Positions 1 to 3,779 of a stretch of 5,476 nucleotides of DNA are shown here, piece after piece. The notes under the pieces were generated by a model. That model made no database searches, was not told where the DNA came from, and saw only the letters and a program-made list of their open reading frames with translations. The position numbers and the translations under genes were made by a program. The DNA comes from Candidatus Saccharimonadota bacterium (GTDB lineage Bacteria > Patescibacteriota > Saccharimonadia > Saccharimonadales > Saccharimonadaceae): the NCBI GenBank assembly GCA_017964115.1, contig JAGCSL010000009.1, positions 1 through 5,476 of the forward strand, read 5' to 3'. The stretch's first letter is position 1; each line of letters starts with the position of its first letter.

Positions 1-270
1 CATATAGCGGATACCACCAATTACTATTACTATTACGGCAATAATACCAATCCACATATAGACGGTTTCAAGCATACTCTTTACGCGTTTCTGTAACTCT
101 TTTTCCTCATTGCTTTCTCCTGTACCGCAAATCAAGGGATCATCGAAACCTGCAATGCCACAAGCGTCCTGGGCTTCATATGGTTTTGTTTCAGCATGAA
201 CAATGCTGCCCGAAGAAAACCCAATTACCGATAGGCAAAGACATATGACCAAAAGTATAAGCTTTTTCAT
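1..270 (-). CDS. Pilin-like (TrbC/VirB2-type) membrane protein precursor, 3'-truncated by window edge
   Basis: Open from ATG at 270 down to base 1 (90 codons, no stop), so the C-terminus lies outside the window. Seen: a signal peptide with a Lys-Lys n-region, a hydrophobic core (residues 4-18) and a likely signal peptidase I site after V-H-A26. The processed part begins with an acidic stretch holding two cysteines (C37, C48) that could form a disulfide, then a charged helix (52-68) and a hydrophobic segment from about residue 73 to 87 ending I-G-G-I-R-Y-M. Family knowledge: short secreted proteins with a Cys pair followed by an IGGIxYM membrane helix are common in Saccharibacteria and are usually annotated as TrbC/VirB2 pilin-like, a relative of type IV secretion pilins. 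The second helix and Gly/Ala loop expected of VirB2 would be beyond the edge, so the assignment rests on the N-terminal half. It is divergent from the Nudix gene and has no Shine-Dalgarno site; its -10 box sits 8 bases before the ATG. Confidence 0.72.
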   Translation of the reverse strand, partial: MKKLILLVICLCLSVIGFSSGSIVHAETKPYEAQDACGIAGFDDPLICGTGESNEEKELQKRVKSMLETVYMWIGIIAVIVIVIGGIRYM

Positions 271-278
271 TACTTACT

Positions 279-284
279 ATTATA
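279..284 (-). promoter_or_regulatory. -10 box of the pilin-like gene
   Basis: On the minus strand this reads TATAAT, a perfect -10. The expected transcription start (about 7 bases downstream) falls around 272-271, within two bases of the ATG at 270, so the mRNA would be essentially leaderless. No convincing -35 is seen at 16-18 bp spacing. Confidence 0.5.
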
Positions 285-291
285 TACGTTT

Positions 292-320
292 TTGTCATAT
301 CTTGCTTTTTCTCTTAAAAT
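292..320 (+). promoter_or_regulatory. Promoter of the Nudix gene, predicted leaderless transcript
   Basis: TTGTCA at 292-297 (5/6 match to the -35 consensus) is separated by exactly 17 bp from TAAAAT at 315-320 (5/6 match to the -10). Seven bases downstream of the -10 is 327, the A of the Nudix ATG. There is no purine-rich Shine-Dalgarno sequence in the six bases between, consistent with a leaderless mRNA. Confidence 0.6.
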
Positions 321-326
321 AGGGAT

Positions 327-914
327 ATGAGTAAGCAAACGACCGAACAACGCGACCTCTACGACCAAAACCGCAAATTGACCGGCAAAACCATCACCGT
401 TGGCGATCCAATTCCTGAGGGCTACTACGTATTAGTTGTAATGGTATTCATCGTGAATTCCAGTGGACATTATTTAATTCAGAAGCGCGCCAAACAGCGC
501 AACGGTTTATATGGCACCACCGGCGGTCATCCTAAAGCTGGCCAAACTAGCCTGCAGGGTATAGTGACGGAAATTCGCGAAGAACTCGGAATTGAAGTGA
601 ATCCAGTTGATTTGAAGCTTTTTTATTCTGGCCGCTCTGACGAAGAGCAGGTTTTTTTCGACGATTATTATCTCAAGGCTAATATTCCGCTTTCAAAAAT
701 GAAGTTTCAAAAAGGGGAAGTGCAATTTGCGACTTGGTTCATGCGTAGTGAAGTTAAGGGTCTTTTTAAGCGCGGAAAACTGATGTCGAATCACTACGAA
801 GAATATTTGCGTCTCCAAAATTGGCTCAAAGAACAGAGAATTGCAAGAAAACTCATCAAAAAAGAGCGTAAGCAAAGCGCTAAAGCTCGCAAAAAAGCCG
901 AGAAGTTGATATAA
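327..914 (+). CDS. Nudix hydrolase, IDI-like subgroup
   Basis: A 195-aa protein with the Nudix fold used to hydrolyse nucleoside-diphosphate-linked substrates. The Nudix box spans residues 67-89, beginning G-G-H-P-K-A-G-Q and ending T-E-I-R-E-E-L-G-I. Metal-binding glutamates E82, E85 and E86 and glycines G67 and G88 are present, but the box's first Glu is Gln (Q73) and its Arg is Thr (T81). The N-terminus (D-x-N-R-K-L-T-G-K, then a strand ending with I-Q-K-R-A) resembles the isopentenyl-diphosphate isomerase/YfcD branch, although many such proteins are hydrolases of unknown substrate rather than isomerases. The last 25 residues form a very basic, probably helical tail (Lys/Arg-rich from Q170) that could contact nucleic acid or ribosomes; that is inference. 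The start codon coincides with the predicted transcription start. The next promoter overlaps this gene's stop codon, so it is probably monocistronic. Confidence 0.88.
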   Translation: MSKQTTEQRDLYDQNRKLTGKTITVGDPIPEGYYVLVVMVFIVNSSGHYLIQKRAKQRNGLYGTTGGHPKAGQTSLQGIVTEIREELGIEVNPVDLKLFYSGRSDEEQVFFDDYYLKANIPLSKMKFQKGEVQFATWFMRSEVKGLFKRGKLMSNHYEEYLRLQNWLKEQRIARKLIKKERKQSAKARKKAEKLI

Positions 915-915
915 T
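907..915 (+). promoter_or_regulatory. Extended -10 promoter for the gene at 979
   Basis: TGATATAAT is a perfect extended -10 (TGn followed by TATAAT). It overlaps the Nudix TAA stop at 912-914. The predicted transcription start is about 922, giving a leader of about 57 nt. The -35 position (around 887-892, TCGCAA) is poor, as is usual for extended -10 promoters. Confidence 0.6.
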
Positions 916-952
916 CACCATACTATTGGTTTTGGGGTGGGTCAAAAGCGTA

Positions 953-985
953 CCTTCCCATGGCAGAAGGGAGACACCATGTCTC
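953..985 (+). promoter_or_regulatory. Tandem hairpins over the RBS and start codon of the gene at 979
   Basis: CCTTC (953-957) can pair with GAAGG (966-970), an 8-nt loop apart, covering most of the Shine-Dalgarno stretch AGAAGGGAG. Immediately after, GAGAC (971-975) can pair with GTCTC (981-985), leaving the start codon in and beside the 5-nt loop. Both are short (5 bp) but abut each other exactly over the initiation region, suggesting translational control or simply a structured leader. Confidence 0.35.
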
Positions 986-1494
986 ATCTTTGCGATTTCT
1001 ACTACTACGGCTATAACTTTGAGCAGAGGATCGTTATCGAACCTCTCTCTGCGCTCGGCCCAGTTGTCACTGCAGGTTACTATGTTTGGATGCACGACCC
1101 CGCGTTCCCGAATCGCACCGAAGAAGAGTTCTTCACGCTCGGCGAGGCGGAGCTTCCCGTTGTGGGAGCTTATGCTAACGGCTTGTTCGAGACCTGCGAG
1201 CGCGTGAATGCCTATCTGAACAACATGTCCATCGACGATTACTTTGAGGCCATGCGGCCAGGGGTTAAGTTCAAGCTTAACCACATGGCGTTCTGGATGC
1301 GCTACGTGCGCGCTGGTCAGCGTGAGGGATTCTACGGCGACGAAAGTGTGCTGAAGTATTGTCCCATCGAAGAAGGATGGGGCGAAGACTACCGTTTCGA
1401 CCCCACCTACGAAAATCTGCTCCTCGCCTACAACTATCTTGAGGACAGAATCACCCAGTTCGAACATCTTCACGAGAAGTGGCTGCAGCGCTAG
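979..1494 (+). CDS. Unrecognised aromatic-rich protein, 171 aa
   Basis: I do not recognise a family. The start at ATG 979 is chosen because AAGGGAG (967-973) lies 5 bases upstream; an in-frame GTG at 937 would add 14 residues but has no ribosome-binding site. The protein is soluble-looking, with no signal peptide or membrane helix. It is rich in aromatics (about 32 of 171 residues are F, Y or W), including Y-Y-Y at 8-10 and Y-Y-V-W at 34-37, and it is acidic. Three cysteines (C5, C73, C128) show no metal-binding spacing. The C-terminal third (142-171) is probably helical. It stands alone between its own extended -10 promoter and a strong terminator. Its codon use favours C/G-ending codons (TTC, GAG, CTC) more than the Nudix and rubrerythrin genes, which could reflect high expression or a different origin. 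The clean RBS, promoter and terminator support a real gene despite the unknown function. Confidence 0.75.
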   Translation: MSHLCDFYYYGYNFEQRIVIEPLSALGPVVTAGYYVWMHDPAFPNRTEEEFFTLGEAELPVVGAYANGLFETCERVNAYLNNMSIDDYFEAMRPGVKFKLNHMAFWMRYVRAGQREGFYGDESVLKYCPIEEGWGEDYRFDPTYENLLLAYNYLEDRITQFEHLHEKWLQR

Positions 1495-1524
1495 TCGCCA
1501 TCGCAACATCTGCCCACCAACAGT

Positions 1525-1554
1525 AAAGCCTCGGACCCCCGTCCGGGGCTTTTT
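1525..1554 (+). terminator. Intrinsic terminator after the 979-1494 gene
   Basis: A 9-bp GC-rich stem (1528-1536 with 1541-1549, one G-T wobble) with loop CCCC, extended by AAA (1525-1527) pairing with the start of the T tract, is followed by TTTTT (1550-1554). It lies 30 bases after the stop codon. Confidence 0.88.
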
Positions 1555-1586
1555 ACTTATGCTTTCCGCTGCATGCTAATCTCTGT

Positions 1587-1592
1587 TAAAAT
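1587..1592 (+). promoter_or_regulatory. -10 box of the rubrerythrin-nuclease operon
   Basis: TAAAAT (5/6 match) lies 22 bases before the ATG at 1615, with an expected start near 1599. The -35 region (TTTCCG or TTCCGC around 1563-1569) is weak. The preceding terminator isolates this unit. A strong Shine-Dalgarno sequence, AAGGAGG at 1604-1610, sits 4 bases before the ATG. Confidence 0.45.
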
Positions 1593-1614
1593 AGATATTA
1601 ACTAAGGAGGAAAT

Positions 1615-2157
1615 ATGGCAGAAATTAAAGGTACTAAAACCGAAAAGAATCTCAACGCCGCCTTTGCGGGTGAATCGCAAGCGCGCGTCAAATACCAATT
1701 TTATGCTAGCAAGGCCAAAAAAGAAGGCTACGAACAGATCGCTGCCATTTTTACCGAAACTTCCGATAACGAAAAAGAACATGCCAAGATTTGGTATAAA
1801 ATCTTGCATGACGGTGGCGTTCCAGATACGAAAGAGAACTTAAAGGATGCTATCGCTGGCGAAGAGTACGAAGAAACCGAAATGTACGTCAAATTTGCTG
1901 CCGAAGCTCGCGAAGAAGGTTTTGAAGAAATCGCCAAATTGTTCGAAGAAGTTGGCAAAATCGAGGCTGAACATGAGAAACGTTACCGCAAGCTGCTCGA
2001 TAACCTCGAAAAAGGCATCGTCTTTAAGGGTGACGGCGTAACAGTCTGGAAGTGCCGCAACTGTGGCTATATTCACATTGGCGACAGCGCCCCAGAAGAA
2101 TGTCCAGTCTGCAAACATCCTCAGGCTTACTTCGAAATCCAGGCCGAAAACTATTAA
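1615..2157 (+). CDS. Rubrerythrin (diiron peroxidase with C-terminal rubredoxin domain)
   Basis: A 180-aa cytoplasmic protein that reduces hydrogen peroxide using electrons delivered to a non-haem diiron site; typical of anaerobes and microaerophiles. Residues 5-130 form the four-helix ferritin-like domain. By comparison with the Desulfovibrio protein, the iron ligands are E20 (in A-G-E-S-Q-A-R), E53 and H56 (E-K-E-H), E83 and E86 (G-E-E-Y-E), and E117 and H120 (E-A-E-H). Residues 143-178 are a rubredoxin-like domain with four cysteines: C147 and C150 (C-R-N-C-G-Y), C163 and C166 (C-P-V-C-K-H-P-Q-A-Y-F). All expected ligands are present and the length is near the family norm, so it should be functional. 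It heads a short operon with the nuclease gene, which begins one base after its stop. A role in protecting the cell during growth near an oxygen-respiring host is inference. Confidence 0.97.
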   Translation: MAEIKGTKTEKNLNAAFAGESQARVKYQFYASKAKKEGYEQIAAIFTETSDNEKEHAKIWYKILHDGGVPDTKENLKDAIAGEEYEETEMYVKFAAEAREEGFEEIAKLFEEVGKIEAEHEKRYRKLLDNLEKGIVFKGDGVTVWKCRNCGYIHIGDSAPEECPVCKHPQAYFEIQAENY

Positions 2158-2158
2158 T

Positions 2159-2908
2159 ATGGCTAAGAAAATCTCCTATCGCACCCGGCGAATTATCGCT
2201 GTGCTCCTTGCGATAGGGGCTTTTTGTGCTTATTTAATCTTAAATCCAAACTCTTATGAATTTGAGGCTTTACTTAATCCTGATCTTAAAGAACCAGATC
2301 AGATTATCCTCAAAGCCGAGCAAACCAAAGCCGACTCAACCAAGGCTAAGGATGTGCTTGAAAATCTCGCCGTCCAAGAGAAAAACACCTCTGAACCATA
2401 TTATCGCAAGCTATTTTATGACAGTTGGGGCCTCGATGCTCACGGCTGCAATACGCGCGAGGTAATCCTTAATCGTGATCTTAAAAATACAGTTCTAATA
2501 GGCTGTAAAGTTCAATCTGGTACTCTTGAAGACCCCTATACTGGTCAAACCATCGAGTTTATCAGAGGCGAAAACACTTCTGCGGCGGTTCAAATCGACC
2601 ACGTCGTAGCGCTTAGCAATGCCTGGGCTACTGGAGCTTACAAACTCGATTCCAACACCCGCTACGAGCTTAGCCAAGATCCACTCAACCTTCTCGCCGT
2701 AGAAGGGCAGGCCAACCAAGATAAATCCGGTAGCGCTGCCGATCAATGGCTCCCTCCGAATGAGGCTTTTCGTTGTCAGTATGTCGCTCGCCAAATCTCC
2801 GTCAAATATAAATATCATCTCTGGGTCACCCCGGCCGAAAAATCCGCCATGCAAAAAGTCCTCGCCCTCTGTCCGGACGAGCCTACGGTCGGCCTAGAAG
2901 ATCACTAG
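2159..2908 (+). CDS. Membrane-anchored HNH nuclease (DUF1524/GmrSD C-terminal type)
   Basis: The 249-aa product starts at ATG 2159, one base after the rubrerythrin TAA. There is no separate Shine-Dalgarno site, so translation is probably coupled. Residues 1-11 are basic (K-K-x-S-Y-R-T-R-R) and 12-28 form one hydrophobic helix, giving a signal anchor or uncleaved signal peptide that places the rest outside the membrane. A charged linker (about 40-75) leads to the catalytic domain. Its motifs include G-C-N-T-R (96-100), D-P-Y-T-G (125-129), I-D-H-V-V-A-L (146-152) with the D147-H148 core, D-P-L-N-L-L-A-V (174-181) with N177, N186 to K189, W-L-P-P (197-200) and Y-V-A-R-Q-I (208-213). Four cysteines in the external part (C97, C116, C206, C238) suit disulfides. 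Family members are common secreted nucleases in Actinobacteria. A role in degrading extracellular DNA to salvage nucleotides, or in attacking host or foreign DNA, is inference. No terminator follows; the next promoter begins 15 bases on. Confidence 0.9.
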   Translation: MAKKISYRTRRIIAVLLAIGAFCAYLILNPNSYEFEALLNPDLKEPDQIILKAEQTKADSTKAKDVLENLAVQEKNTSEPYYRKLFYDSWGLDAHGCNTREVILNRDLKNTVLIGCKVQSGTLEDPYTGQTIEFIRGENTSAAVQIDHVVALSNAWATGAYKLDSNTRYELSQDPLNLLAVEGQANQDKSGSAADQWLPPNEAFRCQYVARQISVKYKYHLWVTPAEKSAMQKVLALCPDEPTVGLEDH

Positions 2909-2923
2909 CGCCCCCCATTACCA

Positions 2924-2952
2924 TTGACAAAAATCAAAAAGTATGCTATAAT
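2924..2952 (+). promoter_or_regulatory. Near-ideal promoter of the two-paralog cassette
   Basis: TTGACA (2924-2929), a 17-bp spacer, then TATAAT (2947-2952) preceded by TGC (extended -10). This matches the sigma-70-type consensus at every position. The predicted start is about 2959, giving a leader of about 103 nt, by far the longest in the window. Confidence 0.88.
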
Positions 2953-2966
2953 CACTAAGATAATTC

Positions 2967-2994
2967 CGTTGGTTCATTTCGACCGACGTTTTCT
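2967..2994 (+). promoter_or_regulatory. Leader hairpin with short T tract, possible attenuator
   Basis: CGTTGGTT (2967-2974) can pair with GACCGACG (2981-2988), including two G-T wobbles, around a 6-nt loop; TTTTCT follows. It begins about 8 nt after the predicted transcription start. It could be a weak attenuator or a 5'-stabilising hairpin. It has no counterpart before the second gene. Confidence 0.35.
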
Positions 2995-3006
2995 ATAGAT
3001 CCTTAA

Positions 3007-3072
3007 CTTGCTACTTACCGCTTATGCGGTCTTTTTCGTGTGAACAGATGGGGGAAAGAATATGAATCTGTT
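3007..3072 (+). repeat. Leader repeat, copy 1
   Basis: Copy 1 of a direct repeat whose second copy is at 3714-3779. In order it holds CTTGC, the hairpin ACCGC/GCGGT (3017-3021 with 3026-3030, loop TTAT), a 12-nt spacer, TGAACAGATGG, a purine-rich Shine-Dalgarno sequence, and ATGAATCTGTT, the start of the downstream gene. The hairpin stem and the spacer to AACAGAT are the same in both copies; the loop and the spacer sequence differ. Confidence 0.85.
3043..3072 (+). promoter_or_regulatory. Inverted repeat enclosing RBS and start codon of paralog 1
   Basis: AACAGAT (3043-3049) is exactly complementary to ATCTGTT (3066-3072). The 16-nt loop contains the Shine-Dalgarno run GGGGG (3050-3054) and the ATG at 3062. 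The right arm is formed by codons 2-4 of the gene. The same arrangement recurs at the second paralog. Confidence 0.5.
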
Positions 3073-3700
3073 TATTTACATTGCTGATGCTTCTCAGGCA
3101 CAAACTTCTACTCCGACCGCGGAAACTGAGATTTCTTGCAGTATCGAAAGGATGATCGATTTTGGCGCTCATTCGCGCGAATTTATCGGTTTCATTTTTG
3201 CACTGAAAAAAGAAGGGCTTTTGCGGAATGCCATTGCAAAGCTCGTCAAGAACGGCATGAATCTTGAAGTCCTGCTCGACTACGAGAAAAGAACCATAAA
3301 AGATAAGATGCCGGAAGAGAAAAGGGATATCATCAACGGATATATCAATAGCATGAGCGATTTGGTACGCCCGGAAGAAAAAGAACGGTACCTGAAAACG
3401 TCCCCATACCGGTTCTGCGCTGATTTAATTCTGAGCGCCGGCCTGGATGAAGACGCGGAAGAGTATTTAATACTCAGCTCTCTCCATCGAGCAAAGGATT
3501 TACTCCAGATGGATGGTTCCACCTGTGCAGAGTATCTATTTAGTTATCGGCATAGGAATGATGTAGATGCAGACTTAGAGCTGTACGAGGGCTACACTCC
3601 GTACGTAGAAGAAGTTGAGACGATTCGTGAGTTATATTTTCCGGATGATTATGACGATGAATATGAGTTTCATGATTATGATGATGAAGAAGAATACTAA
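3062..3700 (+). CDS. Unrecognised helical-repeat protein with acidic tail (paralog 1), 212 aa
   Basis: Not recognised. The start at ATG 3062 follows GGGGG by 7 bases, and an in-frame TGA at 3041 blocks any upstream extension. No clear signal peptide: a short hydrophobic run (L3-A8) lacks a basic n-region. The body appears all-helical, with repeated units in which a hydrophobic helix ends in Gly and a second helix follows: D-F-G-A-H (G35), V-K-N-G-M-N-L-E (G65), L-S-A-G-L-D-E (G127), Q-M-D-G-S (G152). Residues 58-75 align with 183-200 of the next gene's product: I-x-K-L-x-K-N-G, then E-x-L-L and E. The two are therefore paralogs. The last 19 residues (194-212) are almost entirely Asp, Glu and Tyr, ending D-D-E-E-E-Y, a strongly acidic tail. 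This is the first gene of the strongest promoter in the window and ends 68 bases before paralog 2. The acidic tail might bind a basic partner or metal; that is speculation. Confidence 0.8.
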   Translation: MNLFIYIADASQAQTSTPTAETEISCSIERMIDFGAHSREFIGFIFALKKEGLLRNAIAKLVKNGMNLEVLLDYEKRTIKDKMPEEKRDIINGYINSMSDLVRPEEKERYLKTSPYRFCADLILSAGLDEDAEEYLILSSLHRAKDLLQMDGSTCAEYLFSYRHRNDVDADLELYEGYTPYVEEVETIRELYFPDDYDDEYEFHDYDDEEEY

Positions 3701-3752
3701 TCGCGAATTTTTGCTTGCCTACCTTACCGCTCACGCGGTCGTTGTTATATGA
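3681..3752 (+). CDS. Possible small leader ORF before paralog 2, 23 aa
   Basis: From ATG 3681 (or ATG 3684) a frame encodes M-M-K-K, then N-T-N, then REFLLAYLTAHAVVVI and TGA at 3750-3752. It overlaps the acidic-tail codons of paralog 1 in another frame and covers leader repeat copy 2. In copy 1 the equivalent frame ends LLTAYAVFFV then TGA at 3041-3043. Lys-Lys followed by a hydrophobic stretch is what a leader peptide or tiny membrane peptide would look like. No good Shine-Dalgarno site is seen, and the many upstream ATGs arise from the GAT-rich tail codons, so this is a weak candidate. Confidence 0.22.
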   Translation: MMKKNTNREFLLAYLTAHAVVVI

Positions 3753-3779
3753 ACAGATGGAGGGGAATATGAATCTGTT
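3714..3779 (+). repeat. Leader repeat, copy 2
   Basis: Second copy of the element at 3007-3072. The hairpin ACCGC/GCGGT is at 3726-3730 with 3735-3739, loop TCAC instead of TTAT. A 12-nt spacer, TGAACAGATGG, GGAGG and ATGAATCTGTT follow. No promoter was found before it, so it probably acts within the polycistronic mRNA, which favours a role at the RNA level. Confidence 0.85.
3752..3779 (+). promoter_or_regulatory. Inverted repeat enclosing RBS and start codon of paralog 2
   Basis: AACAGAT (3752-3758) pairs with ATCTGTT (3773-3779) across a 14-nt loop holding GGAGG (3759-3763) and the ATG at 3769. It matches the structure before paralog 1 although the loop differs in length and sequence. Confidence 0.5.

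Noticed and set aside
937..978. GTG start at 937 for the unknown gene
   Set aside because: It has no Shine-Dalgarno site and would put coding sequence through the RBS hairpin region. ATG 979 has AAGGGAG at a proper distance.
1263..1282. Inverted repeat GGTTAAG/CTTAACC with 6-nt spacer inside the unknown gene
   Set aside because: A 7-bp inverted repeat of this size is expected by chance at appreciable frequency in a gene of this length. It has no T tract and no link to a start site.
880..1509. Long open frame on the minus strand opposite the 979-1494 gene (209 codons)
   Set aside because: It is antisense to a gene with promoter, RBS and terminator, and its conceptual product has no recognisable motif. 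It is best explained as a shadow of GC-biased third positions.
2063..2158. Upstream extension of the nuclease into the rubrerythrin gene
   Set aside because: It would overlap the conserved rubredoxin domain in another frame. ATG 2159 gives a proper signal-anchor N-terminus (basic residues then a hydrophobic helix).
3715..3768. N-terminal extension of paralog 2 from TTG 3715
   Set aside because: The equivalent frame before paralog 1 is closed by TGA at 3041, and the extension would translate through the hairpin and RBS. ATG 3769 matches the paralog start.
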